Assembly: GCF_947495675.1 (NCBI RefSeq)
Contig: NZ_CANLZX010000001.1
Span: forward strand, 62,001-126,000
Direction of reading: 5' to 3'
Source: an uncultured Algibacter sp.
Lineage (GTDB): Bacteria; Bacteroidota; Bacteroidia; Flavobacteriales; Flavobacteriaceae
DNA length: 64,000 nt
How positions within the stretch are numbered: position 1 is the stretch's first letter; each line of letters starts with the position of its first letter. Of the stretch, positions 46,106-55,219 are shown piece by piece. The translations under genes were made by a program, and so were the position numbers. The notes under the pieces are model-generated. The model had not been told where the DNA came from. It was given only the letters and a program-made list of their open reading frames with translations, and did not search any database.

Positions 46106-47308
46106 TTATACTAGTGTTTTATATAATTCTTCTACTTGTTTTGCAATGGCAATCCAATCAAAATAATCTTCAACACGTTTCCTTCCTTTTTTTGCCATAG
46201 TTTCTCTTAGCGTTTTATCACTAATTACTTTATTTATTCCGTTGGCTAAATCTCTTGAAAATTTATCAGGGTTAATAGGCTCAAAAGGGGCTTCGGTTTG
46301 TTGTTCTAGCGGAATAAGTAATCCAGTTTCACCATGAACAACCACTTCTTTAATACCACCAACAGCACTCGCAACAACTGCTGTGTTACATGCCATGGCT
46401 TCAATGTTTATAATACCGAAAGGTTCGTAAATAGAAGGGCAGCAAAATACATCGGCATGCGAGTATAATTGTATAATTTCTTCTTTAGTTACCATCTTAT
46501 CAATCCAAATAACATTGTTACGTGTTTTTTGAACTTCACTAACCGCATCTTCCATTTCTTTACCAATTTCTGGAGTATCTGGAGCACCAGCACAAAGTAC
46601 AATTTGCGTATCTGGATCAATATATTTTATAGCATTTACCAAATGAATTATACCTTTTTGACGAGTAATTCTACCAACAAAAAGCACATAAGGTTTCGAT
46701 TTATCTACACCATATTCATCTAAAGTTGAAGTTTCAGGTGTTGTAACATATTGTTGAAGGTTTATGCCATTATAAATAACATGAACCTTATTTTCGTCTA
46801 CATTAAAATGTTTTAAAACATCCTCTTTTGTTTCTTCAGATACTGCAATAAGTGCATCGGCCATTTCAATAGCTGTTTTTTCAACCCATGAAGAAGCGTC
46901 ATAACCTCTACCTAATTGTTCACGTTTCCATGGTCTCAAAGGCTCTAAAGAGTGTGTAGTTATAACTAATGGTGTACCGTAACATAATTTTGCAACAATT
47001 CCGGCAAAATGTGCATACCAAGTATGGCAATGCACAACATCTGCATCAATAGGGTCTGCATTCATTTGAATACAAGTACTCAAGGTTTTAAATACCGATT
47101 TTAATTTATCATCAGCTTTATCAAAAGCATCATTATCAAAAGGAAATCCTTTAACGGTTAAATTACCAGATTTACTATCTTGGTCTCCAAAGCACCTTAC
47201 GTCCATTTCAATTAATTTAGCCAACTCATCTGCTAAATATTCAACATGTACTCCTGCGCCACCATAAACGTATGGCGGAAATTCTCTAGTGTAAAAAAGT
47301 GCTTTCAT
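46106..47308 (-). CDS. GT4 glycosyltransferase of the actinobacterial GlgA/GlgM type
   Basis: 400 residues, clearly shorter than classical GT5 GlgA (about 480) and matching the Corynebacterium/Mycobacterium GlgA-like family. Characteristic segments are TREFPPYVYGGAGVHVEYLADELA, VVHCHTWYAHFAGI, THSLEPLRPWKREQLG, VLFVGRITRQKG and the nucleotide-sugar site PSIYEPFGIINIEAMAC. In mycobacteria this family (GlgM) joins ADP-glucose and glucose-1-phosphate into maltose-1-phosphate. The neighbours glgC, glgE and maltokinase make that role likely here too; glycogen synthase activity is the alternative. It is the first gene of the operon and faces a 637-base upstream region. Confidence 0.9.
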   Translation of the reverse strand: MKALFYTREFPPYVYGGAGVHVEYLADELAKLIEMDVRCFGDQDSKSGNLTVKGFPFDNDAFDKADDKLKSVFKTLSTCIQMNADPIDADVVHCHTWYAHFAGIVAKLCYGTPLVITTHSLEPLRPWKREQLGRGYDASSWVEKTAIEMADALIAVSEETKEDVLKHFNVDENKVHVIYNGINLQQYVTTPETSTLDEYGVDKSKPYVLFVGRITRQKGIIHLVNAIKYIDPDTQIVLCAGAPDTPEIGKEMEDAVSEVQKTRNNVIWIDKMVTKEEIIQLYSHADVFCCPSIYEPFGIINIEAMACNTAVVASAVGGIKEVVVHGETGLLIPLEQQTEAPFEPINPDKFSRDLANGINKVISDKTLRETMAKKGRKRVEDYFDWIAIAKQVEELYKTLV

Positions 47309-47945
47309 AAATTAATAATATATATCGTATTTATTGTTAAAAATCTATTTCTAAAAACATAATAATCAACATTTTAATGAGGCTTGTGTCTTAATTATTT
47401 ATAAATCTATTTTAAAAAATTAAGAGATAAAATTAAATGTAATATTTTATTAATTGTTAATAACTTTTAATTAATAAAAATATATAAATAAAATTGATGA
47501 TATCAATAATAGTGTAGGATTAAGTGAGATTTGATTAGTTTAGTTGAATAGTTTTTTAATGTGTTATAAACATACAAAAATTATTCTTAAAAAATTTGAA
47601 GTCATTTATTTTTATGAAAAAAAAGGCAGAATTCTAATTAAAAGAGATTATCAATAAAAAAAACATGTAAAAGTTCAATTTTGGTTTTAATCATGCAATT
47701 AAAACAAACCTTGGTATATAATTATTAAAGAATTACTCTTCTAATCATTTATGATTATTACAAAAATATACGCTTTGTAAGCGGTCTTAATTAAACCTCT
47801 TTTTAATTTTTTTATAAATAGTGAGTTTAAGTTTATCAATAAAAAAGTAGTATTCAACTTTATTTTAGCCTAATTCATCAGAAACTGTTTTATTAAATAA
47901 GGTCTTCGGTATACATTTATCTTGTCAATTTTAAAACAAGTAGTT
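47309..47945. other. Long divergent promoter region (no gene seen)
   Basis: 637 bases between the divergent glg operon and the TonB-dependent receptor gene hold no convincing reading frame. The DNA is very AT-rich. CAAAAATA at 47761-47768 gives a minus-strand TATTTTTG box that fits TAnnTTTG, but it lies about 450 bases before the glgA-like start. TACATTTA near 47912 is a one-mismatch plus-strand box for the receptor gene. Length and position suggest regulated expression. Confidence 0.5.
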
Positions 47946-50300
47946 ATGAATGTATTAATCAAAATTATTATAGTTTTTCTTTTAGGAGTTGTTACTCTAA
48001 GTGCACAAAATCAAGTTTCAGGAAAAATTTTAGAAAACAATCAGCCTCTAGAGTTTGCTAATGTTATACTCTATGAAGAGGCATCTAAAGAGGTTTTTAT
48101 AGGTGTAATATCTGATGAAAAAGGAGATTATATTTTTAATAACGTAGTAAATGGAAATTATTATTTGGAAGTATCTATGTTGGGTTTTAAAACTAAAAAG
48201 TCTGAAATATTTAAGCTTGAGGCAAATAAAAAATTAGATTTTAATTTAACTGAAGAGCATCAAAATTTAGATGAAGTTGTAATTAAAAGTAAGCGCCCTT
48301 TAATTAGGCAAACCGCAGAAAAGTTAATTGTAGATTTAGAAAAGTCTGAAATGATAAATTCTAATCTTCAAGATGTTATGAAAGGTGTTCCAGGAATTTT
48401 AGTAACCAATAATGGTATAAGCTATGCCGGGCAAAGTAACATTAGAATCCTTATTAATGGAAAAACTACCGATTATATGGATATGGAGACGTTGCTTCGA
48501 GATATGCCTGCTGATAATATTGCTAGAGTAGAATTGGTTGAACAGCCAGGAGCAGAATTTGATGCCGAGGGTTCTGGGCCCATTATAAATATTATATTAA
48601 AGAAAAATGTAAAATTAGGCACACACGGAAACTTTATGGGGTGGTTTGGTGAAGATGAAGGTTTAGAATATGGCACGAGTGCATCGATAGCGAGTTACAA
48701 AAACAAATTAAATTGGCAAGCAAGCGCAGGGTATTCTGCACCTACATGGCGAGAAGATTTATTTATTAAAAGAACCGTTAGAAATGAAACCTATAACCAA
48801 GCTACTATTGAGCCTTACGACCCTAAAAGTATTAGAGCGAGTGCTAGTATTGATTACTATTTAAATGACGACCACTCAATAGGCATTGCCGTAAGAAAAA
48901 ATTCAACAGATTCAGATAGGGATTCTAGAAGTTCTAATTTAATTACAACACCAACTACAACAGATAGATTATTATCTAAAAACAGCTTTAACAGAGACCA
49001 AGAGGTTTTTAATATAAACCCTTACTACGAGTTTAAGAACAAAGCACATAATCTTACTGCCGATTTTAATTTTGTAGATTATAAAAATGATAATACGAAT
49101 ACTATTTCATCGCTTCCAGAAAGTACTATTGCATATACAAACCAGCGCTATTTACAAAATGCTAAATACCAAATTAAAACTTATAAAGCAGATTATTCTA
49201 GACTATACTCAGATGATTTTAAGCTAAGTTTTGGCGCTAAATATTCTCAAGTAAATACAGATAGTGATTTAAAATCATTTAATGAAAATAATAGTGGTGG
49301 TTTTAATTTTGATGAAAATGCTAGTAATAGATTTTTGGTAGATGAAACTATATTTGCACTTTATTCAAAAATAAACTTAACCAAAGGAAAGTGGTCGTTC
49401 TCTGGAGGACTTCGATTTGAAGATAGTAACACTCAAGGGACTTCAAGCAGTAATAATGAAACCCGAAAACGTGAAATTTCTAAACTTTTTCCTAGTGCGT
49501 CAATTAGCCGAAAAATAAATGATAATTTAGGTGCAAGTGTGTCTTACAGTTACCGCATTCGTCGTCCTAATTACAATACTTTAAATTCGTTTGTTACCTA
49601 TTATGATCCTTTATCTTCTGATGTTGGAAATGAAAATTTAAAACCATCTTTTACAAATAGATATCAATTTAACTTAACTTTTGATGGTCAACCATTTTTT
49701 ACCATAGGCTATAATAAAACCAAAGATGCTATGTTTCAATATGTTTCTCAAGACGATGATACAGCTCAAATTGAGCGTACAACTATTAACCTTAACGAAA
49801 GTAAAAACTGGAATTTTAGATTATTTGGCCCATTAAGCTTTATAAAAGGGGTAAATGGTTATACGGGATTTATTGTAAATTATAATAAATTTGAATCTAA
49901 CCCAAATAATTTAAATTTACAAAAATGGAGTTTAATGTGGTTTACACAAGCTAATTACGAACTTCCATGGGAAATTAACGCAGAATTAAATGGAAATTAC
50001 GGAACAGGAGCTTTAGAGGGAGGTATTGATGCAGAGTGGTTTGCAGGGTTAGGTTTTTCGTTTAGTAAAAAGTTTTTAGATGATAAACTAAAAGTTAATT
50101 TAGGATTTAATAAAATGTTAAACAGAGGTTTTGTAGGTGTTATTGATTATAACAACCTATTTGCCGAAGTAGAAAGCAATCAATCTAGGCAAAACATTCA
50201 GTTAAGATTATCTTATAGTTTTGGTTCTAAATTTGGTAAAAAGAAAAGCAGACGTAATGCATCCCAAGATGAAGAAAACAGAATTAATGACAATAATTAA
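47946..50300 (+). CDS. TonB-dependent outer membrane receptor (OMP_b-brl_3 type)
   Basis: 784 residues from the ATG at 47946, where the signal peptide MNVLIKIIIVFLLGVVTLSA starts; a TTG eight codons upstream is in frame but adds no signal feature. A carboxypeptidase-regulatory-like domain (about 22-105; VSGKILENNQPLEFANVILYE) is followed by a plug-like region (LQDVMKGVPGILV, NIRILINGKTTDYMDMETLLRDMPADNIARVELVEQPGAEFDA in outline) and an outer-membrane barrel. It ends in basic residues rather than the usual aromatic (KKSRRNASQDEE), which is odd. The ligand is unknown. The LytS/LytTR pair follows at 15 bases, so all three form an operon. Confidence 0.88.
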   Translation: MNVLIKIIIVFLLGVVTLSAQNQVSGKILENNQPLEFANVILYEEASKEVFIGVISDEKGDYIFNNVVNGNYYLEVSMLGFKTKKSEIFKLEANKKLDFNLTEEHQNLDEVVIKSKRPLIRQTAEKLIVDLEKSEMINSNLQDVMKGVPGILVTNNGISYAGQSNIRILINGKTTDYMDMETLLRDMPADNIARVELVEQPGAEFDAEGSGPIINIILKKNVKLGTHGNFMGWFGEDEGLEYGTSASIASYKNKLNWQASAGYSAPTWREDLFIKRTVRNETYNQATIEPYDPKSIRASASIDYYLNDDHSIGIAVRKNSTDSDRDSRSSNLITTPTTTDRLLSKNSFNRDQEVFNINPYYEFKNKAHNLTADFNFVDYKNDNTNTISSLPESTIAYTNQRYLQNAKYQIKTYKADYSRLYSDDFKLSFGAKYSQVNTDSDLKSFNENNSGGFNFDENASNRFLVDETIFALYSKINLTKGKWSFSGGLRFEDSNTQGTSSSNNETRKREISKLFPSASISRKINDNLGASVSYSYRIRRPNYNTLNSFVTYYDPLSSDVGNENLKPSFTNRYQFNLTFDGQPFFTIGYNKTKDAMFQYVSQDDDTAQIERTTINLNESKNWNFRLFGPLSFIKGVNGYTGFIVNYNKFESNPNNLNLQKWSLMWFTQANYELPWEINAELNGNYGTGALEGGIDAEWFAGLGFSFSKKFLDDKLKVNLGFNKMLNRGFVGVIDYNNLFAEVESNQSRQNIQLRLSYSFGSKFGKKKSRRNASQDEENRINDNN

Positions 50301-50315
50301 TAAGTTTATCTAATT

Positions 50316-51326
50316 ATGAATACGAAACTTAATATATCAGATTTTATAATATTAGGAATCTACTTTTGTATTTCCTTTATTATTCAAGGTATAGATTATT
50401 ATGATAGAGGTGCCTTATTGAGAGAGTATTTCTTCGATTTCACTATCGAGTTAATTTGCGTTTGTAGTTTAATTCTATTATTTATTTACTGGTTAATTCC
50501 AAAATTTGTAATGGAAAAAAAATACGTTCTATTTTTTGTTTTGGCTATATTGTTAATGGTTTCTATTTCGGCAGTAGATTACACAATTGGCTTTTGGTCT
50601 GGAGATAACGATTGGAGTAAATACCCTAAAGGTTTAAGCTTTATTTTATTAATGATTAATATAAGTTCACAACAAATGGCTTTTCCTTTTGCCTTGTTGT
50701 TAACCAAGAAATTTTACGAAGGACAGAATGAATTTTTAAAAATTGAAAAACAGCAAAAAGAAAACGAGTTAAAATTATTACGCTCTCAAATAGATCCGCA
50801 TTTTCTGTTTAATAATCTAAATACTCTAGATTCTTTAATTGATAGTAATACCGAAAAAGCAAAAGAATACATTAATAGGCTATCCTTAATTTATCGCTAT
50901 TTAATAAAAACAAAAGATGCTGAGGTTATGGAACTTGCTGAAGAATTACAGCTTGCCGAAAATTATATGTTTTTAATAAAAACACGCTTTCAAGACGATT
51001 ACGATTTTAAAATAGATAACAAGACAACCCTAGAAGACAAATTTATTCCAACCGGAGCGCTTCAAGCATTATTAGAAAATGTTGTAAAACACAATAAACC
51101 AATTAAAGGTATTGCTATAAAAACAATTATTTCAATTGATGAAGACCAACTTAAGGTTAGTAATACAAAATCCAATATTAAACCTAAAAACGAATCATTT
51201 GGTACAGGATTAGAGAATTTAAAAGCCCGTTATAAATTATTATCAGATAAAGAAGTTGTAGTTATTAATACCGAGCAAGAATTCAAAATATCCATTCCAA
51301 TTATTAAATTAATAGAAGAAAACTAA
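50316..51326 (+). CDS. LytS-type sensor histidine kinase
   Basis: 336 residues. Four membrane helices occupy about 10-135, without a large external domain. The His_kinase (PF06580-type) box is LLRSQIDPHFLFNNLNTLDSL with the phospho-accepting histidine in DPHF. The ATPase half shows the N-box LLENVVKHN and the G-box GTGLENLKARYKLL. It should phosphorylate the LytTR regulator encoded five bases downstream. Its input signal is not evident; being in an operon with a TonB receptor suggests a link to nutrient or envelope sensing. Confidence 0.93.
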   Translation: MNTKLNISDFIILGIYFCISFIIQGIDYYDRGALLREYFFDFTIELICVCSLILLFIYWLIPKFVMEKKYVLFFVLAILLMVSISAVDYTIGFWSGDNDWSKYPKGLSFILLMINISSQQMAFPFALLLTKKFYEGQNEFLKIEKQQKENELKLLRSQIDPHFLFNNLNTLDSLIDSNTEKAKEYINRLSLIYRYLIKTKDAEVMELAEELQLAENYMFLIKTRFQDDYDFKIDNKTTLEDKFIPTGALQALLENVVKHNKPIKGIAIKTIISIDEDQLKVSNTKSNIKPKNESFGTGLENLKARYKLLSDKEVVVINTEQEFKISIPIIKLIEEN

Positions 51327-51330
51327 AACA

Positions 51331-52095
51331 ATGAATATTCTAATTCTAGAAGACGAAATTCCAGCATATCAAAAATTAGTATCCTTTGTAAACGATTATT
51401 TTCAAGATAATATACCACACCATTGGGCGCGTTCAATAGCAGAGGGTAAAGCCTTTTTACAAAAAAACACTTACGATTTTATTTTGTCAGACATTCAATT
51501 GTTAGACGGCATGTCGTTCGATTTATACAACGATATTTCTATAAATATTCCCATTATTTTTTGTTCTGCTCATGACGAATATTTGTTTCAAGCCTTTAAC
51601 ACCAATGGTATTGCCTACATTTTAAAACCATACACTCAAACCGATTTTAAAAAAGCCATGGAAAAATACCAATCGCTGTTTAAAAAAGGTAACTATAATA
51701 TATTAAACAAAACTACCATTACAGAGCTTAAATCGGCTTTAAAAGAAGAACACACCAATTATAAAAAGCGTTTTGTAATTAAAAAAGCAACGGGCATTCA
51801 ATTACTAAATGTCTCGGAAATTAGTAAAATAGAGGCTTCTGGCGATTTTTGTATTGCTACAGATATTAAAGGAAAAAGACATACCATTTCTCAAAATTTG
51901 GGAAGTATTCATCAACAATTACATCCCAATAAATTCTTTAAAATTAACCGAAGCGAAATTATTTGTATCGATGCTATAGATAATATTGAAAGTCATTTTA
52001 AAAACCGTTTACTCATTACCATAAAAGGTATAAAAGACAAGGCAATGACTAGCTCATCTACAACCTCAGATTTTAGAAAGTGGCTAGAACAATAG
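51331..52095 (+). CDS. LytTR-family response regulator
   Basis: 254 residues. The receiver domain (1-120) has the acidic pocket LILEDE, the phosphorylatable Asp in FILSDIQLLDGMSF, and the conserved lysine in AYILKPYTQTDF. The LytTR DNA-binding domain (about 150-254) shows RFVIKKATGIQLLNVSEI.KIEASGDFCIATD and FFKINRSEIICIDAI, which matches the family (I.R...V....I). It is the partner of the LytS-type kinase upstream. The gene ends nine bases before a dispersed repeat. Confidence 0.94.
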   Translation: MNILILEDEIPAYQKLVSFVNDYFQDNIPHHWARSIAEGKAFLQKNTYDFILSDIQLLDGMSFDLYNDISINIPIIFCSAHDEYLFQAFNTNGIAYILKPYTQTDFKKAMEKYQSLFKKGNYNILNKTTITELKSALKEEHTNYKKRFVIKKATGIQLLNVSEISKIEASGDFCIATDIKGKRHTISQNLGSIHQQLHPNKFFKINRSEIICIDAIDNIESHFKNRLLITIKGIKDKAMTSSSTTSDFRKWLEQ

Positions 52096-52103
52096 TTTTT
52101 AGG

Positions 52104-52184
52104 GCGTTACCACAAGGGTCGGGCTTTACGTTACAAGTCCTCACTCGTGCCTCGCTGTGGGCTTTTCTCTGCAATCCCTAACGC
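52104..52184. repeat. Dispersed intergenic repeat, copy A
   Basis: 81 bases bounded by GCGTTA (52104-52109) and TAACGC (52179-52184), which are inverted to each other. The first 22 bases and the last 11 (ATCCCTAACGC) are identical to a second copy at 58657-58779, while the middle differs in length and sequence. Its base composition is more GC-rich than the surrounding DNA. It sits between the convergent lytTR and lepA genes and may also serve as an end-of-transcript structure. Confidence 0.8.
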
Positions 52185-52208
52185 AAGTTATCCGCTAAAG
52201 TTAAGTAG

Positions 52209-54005
52209 TTAATCATTCAACTTCAATACCGCCATAAACGCTTGTTGAGGTATTTCTACATTACCAACTTGGCGCATACGTTTTTTACCTTTTTTCTGTT
52301 TTTCAAGAAGTTTACGTTTTCGCGAAATATCACCACCATAACACTTAGCAGTAACATCCTTACGAAGTGCTTTAATAGTTTCTCTAGAAATAATTTTGGC
52401 ACCAATTGCTGCTTGAATTGGTATATCAAATTGCTGACGCGGAATTAATTCTTTAAGCTTTTCACACATCTTTTTACCAATATTTTGAGCATTATCGGCA
52501 TGAATTAATGCAGAAAGCGCATCAACTGTTTGGCCATTCAATAAAATATCTAAACGTACCAGTTTTGATACTTTCATACCAATTGGATGATAATCAAAAG
52601 AAGCATATCCTTTGGAAACTGTTTTTAATCTATCATAAAAATCAAATACAATTTCAGCCAAAGGCATTTCAAAAGTTAATTCAACTCGCTCAGTAGTTAA
52701 ATAGGTTTGATTAATAATTTGTCCGCGCTTTTCAATACAAAGAGACATAACATTACCAACAAAATCTGCTTTGGTAATAATAGTTGCTTTTATAAAAGGC
52801 TCTTCAACACGATTTACAGTTGATGGTTCTGGTAAATCAGAAGGGTTATTTACAATAAAGGCCTCATCTGGCTCTTTATTGGTGTAAGCATGATAAGATA
52901 CATTGGGAACCGTAGTAATTACAGTCATATCAAACTCACGCTCTAAACGTTCTTGAATAATTTCCATGTGTAGCATTCCTAAAAACCCACAACGAAAGCC
53001 AAAACCTAACGCAGCAGAACTTTCTGGCTGAAATACTAAGGATGCATCGTTTAATTGCAACTTCTCCATAGAGGCACGAAGCTCTTCATAATCTTCTGTA
53101 TCAACAGGGTAAATACCAGCAAATACCATAGGTTTTACATCTTCAAAACCTTCAACAATATTAGTTGTAGGTTTTGCAAAATCTGTAATAGTATCACCTA
53201 CTTTTACCTCTTTAGCCGTTTTAATACCGGTAATTAAGTAACCAACATCACCGGTTTTTACGCTTTGCTTTGCTACCTGAGTTAGTTTTAAGGTTCCAAC
53301 TTCATCGGCGTAATAATCTTTATCAGTAGCAACAAATTTTATATGTTGTCCTTTTTTAATTTCGCCGTTAAAAACTCTAAAATAAGTTTCTATACCTCTA
53401 AAGGTGTTGTACACCGAATCGAAAATTAAAGCTTGTAATGGTGCGTTTGGATCTCCTTTAGGAGCAGGAACACGTTTTATAATAGCTTCCAGTATATTAT
53501 CAACCCCAAAACCTGTTTTTCCACTAGCATGAATAACTTCTTCTGGTTCGCAACCTAATAAATCTACAATATCATCGGTAACTTCTTCTGGGTTGGCACT
53601 AGGTAAATCTACTTTATTTAAAACAGGAATAATTTCTAAGTCATTTTCTAAAGCTAAATATAAATTAGAAATGGTTTGCGCTTGTATGCTTTGAGCTGCA
53701 TCAACAATTAGTAGAGCACCTTCGCAAGCAGCAATAGATCGAGACACTTCATAAGAGAAATCTACATGACCAGGAGTATCTATTAAGTTTAAAATATATT
53801 TTTCACCTTCAAATTCATAATCCATTTGTATGGCATGCGATTTTATGGTAATACCACGTTCGCGCTCCAAATCCATACTATCTAGTAGCTGTGCTTGTTG
53901 TTCTCTGGCTGTTACAGATCCAGTAAAATCTAGCAAACGGTCGGCTAGTGTGCTTTTACCATGATCTATATGTGCTATAATGCAAAAATTTCTAATGTTC
54001 TTCAT
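52209..54005 (-). CDS. lepA: Elongation factor 4
   Basis: 598 residues, the standard length. The G domain has all GTP-binding motifs: [15 protein letters not shown] (G1), RGITIKSHA (G2), [10 protein letters not shown] (G3), LNKVDLP (G4) and ASGKTGFGV (G5). The domains that follow include the EF4-specific [14 protein letters not shown]. The unique C-terminal domain contains [26 protein letters not shown]. It is a ribosome-bound GTPase that acts on stalled or back-translocated ribosomes. It is transcribed towards the repeat at 52.1 kb. Confidence 0.98.
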   Translation of the reverse strand: MKNIRNFCIIAHIDHGKSTLADRLLDFTGSVTAREQQAQLLDSMDLERERGITIKSHAIQMDYEFEGEKYILNLIDTPGHVDFSYEVSRSIAACEGALLIVDAAQSIQAQTISNLYLALENDLEIIPVLNKVDLPSANPEEVTDDIVDLLGCEPEEVIHASGKTGFGVDNILEAIIKRVPAPKGDPNAPLQALIFDSVYNTFRGIETYFRVFNGEIKKGQHIKFVATDKDYYADEVGTLKLTQVAKQSVKTGDVGYLITGIKTAKEVKVGDTITDFAKPTTNIVEGFEDVKPMVFAGIYPVDTEDYEELRASMEKLQLNDASLVFQPESSAALGFGFRCGFLGMLHMEIIQERLEREFDMTVITTVPNVSYHAYTNKEPDEAFIVNNPSDLPEPSTVNRVEEPFIKATIITKADFVGNVMSLCIEKRGQIINQTYLTTERVELTFEMPLAEIVFDFYDRLKTVSKGYASFDYHPIGMKVSKLVRLDILLNGQTVDALSALIHADNAQNIGKKMCEKLKELIPRQQFDIPIQAAIGAKIISRETIKALRKDVTAKCYGGDISRKRKLLEKQKKGKKRMRQVGNVEIPQQAFMAVLKLND

Positions 54006-54067
54006 AAATCAAATCTCGTCTAAAAAAGATTTCGCAAAGATAGTTTAATTATTTAGCTATAAATATA

Positions 54068-55165
54068 CTAATCTTGCCATTCAGCAATAAAAAGATTGGT
54101 GTCACGCCCTCCACCATTGTTTCTGTTTGATGAAAATGCTAAATATTTACCATTGTTTGAAAACACAGGAAAGGCATCAAAAGTTTCGCTGTGGGTAACG
54201 CGCTCTAGGTTTTTGCCATCAATATCAATTAAATATAAATTAAAAGGAAAACCACGTTCTGCTTCAAAATTAGATGAGAATAATATTTTCTTTCCTGAAG
54301 GATGAAAAAACGGACTCCAATTAGCATTTCCTAAATCGGTTAATTGGCGTAAATCGCTTCCATCGGCATTACAAATATACAGTTCCATATCGGTTGGTTC
54401 TACTAATCCTTCAGCCAATAAATCTTTGTATTCTTTTATTTCTTGTTCGGTTTTAGGTCGTGAAGAACGAAAAATAATTTTGGTACCATCTGGCGAAAAG
54501 AAAGCGCCACCATCATAACCTAACTCATTAGTTATTTGTTTAACATCTGTACCATCAATATTCATGGTGTAAAGTTCTAAATCGCCACTTCTAGTTGATG
54601 TAAATACAATTTTATCACCTTTTGGAGAAACGGTTGGTTCTGCGTCATACCCCTTTTCATTGGTTAATTGCTTTACAATATTACCGTTTAAATCGGCAAC
54701 AAAAATATCGAACGTATCATATACCGGCCAAATGTATTTGCCGTTTTTACGCAATGGTGTATCTGGGCATTTTTCGTCTCCTAAATGTGTTGATGCGTAA
54801 ATTATATGCTTGTTGTCTGGTAAAAAATAAGAACATGTTGTACGTCCTTTACCTGTAGATATCATTGGGGGTATGTTGTCTTTAAAAGTTTCACCTACAT
54901 TCATTAAAAACATTTGGTCGCAGCTTACGTTCCAGTTTTTGTTGTTAGATTGAAATACAATTTGTTTGTCGTCAAAACTCCAATAAGCTTCAGCATTATC
55001 GCCACCAAAAGTAATTTGCTTAATGGATTTAAAATGTGTTTCTCCAGTAAAAATTAATGAGTCTTTTGTGGTTTTAGGCTCCTCTTGTTTTACGGTATTT
55101 TCTTTTTTCTCTTGTTTACACGCCAAGACTAAAAGTACGATAACAACGAAGTATATCTTATTCAT
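54068..55165 (-). CDS. TolB-like WD40/PD40 beta-propeller lipoprotein
   Basis: 365 residues with a lipobox VLLVLAC (Cys at residue 16), followed by a charged linker. At least five PD40-type repeats are visible (WSFDDKQIVFQS, VSPKGDKIVFTSTRSGD, FSPDGTKIIFRSSRP, FHPSGKKILFSSN and FSNNGKYLAFSSNRN), making a TolB-like propeller. No enzyme motif is seen. Unlike TolB it lacks the N-terminal TolB domain and is membrane-anchored. The role is unknown; similar proteins are placed near peptidases in Bacteroidota, and here an M28 peptidase is divergent from it at 54 bases. Confidence 0.88.
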   Translation of the reverse strand: MNKIYFVVIVLLVLACKQEKKENTVKQEEPKTTKDSLIFTGETHFKSIKQITFGGDNAEAYWSFDDKQIVFQSNNKNWNVSCDQMFLMNVGETFKDNIPPMISTGKGRTTCSYFLPDNKHIIYASTHLGDEKCPDTPLRKNGKYIWPVYDTFDIFVADLNGNIVKQLTNEKGYDAEPTVSPKGDKIVFTSTRSGDLELYTMNIDGTDVKQITNELGYDGGAFFSPDGTKIIFRSSRPKTEQEIKEYKDLLAEGLVEPTDMELYICNADGSDLRQLTDLGNANWSPFFHPSGKKILFSSNFEAERGFPFNLYLIDIDGKNLERVTHSETFDAFPVFSNNGKYLAFSSNRNNGGGRDTNLFIAEWQD

Positions 55166-55189
55166 TCTGAAAAATTTAGAAGTATTGAT

Positions 55190-55197
55190 TAAATTTG
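55190..55197 (+). promoter_or_regulatory. -7 promoter box of the M28 peptidase gene
   Basis: TAAATTTG fits TAnnTTTG and ends 22 bases before the ATG at 55220. A clear -33 TTG at the proper spacing is lacking. Confidence 0.45.
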
Positions 55198-55199
55198 AA

Positions 55200-55207
55200 C
55201 AAAATTA
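55200..55207 (-). promoter_or_regulatory. -7 promoter box of the TolB-like lipoprotein gene
   Basis: On the minus strand the sequence reads TAATTTTG, an exact fit to TAnnTTTG, 34 bases before the ATG at 55165. A TTG (55230-55232 on the minus strand) stands 22 bases further upstream. Confidence 0.5.
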
Positions 55208-55219
55208 ATATTAATAACC

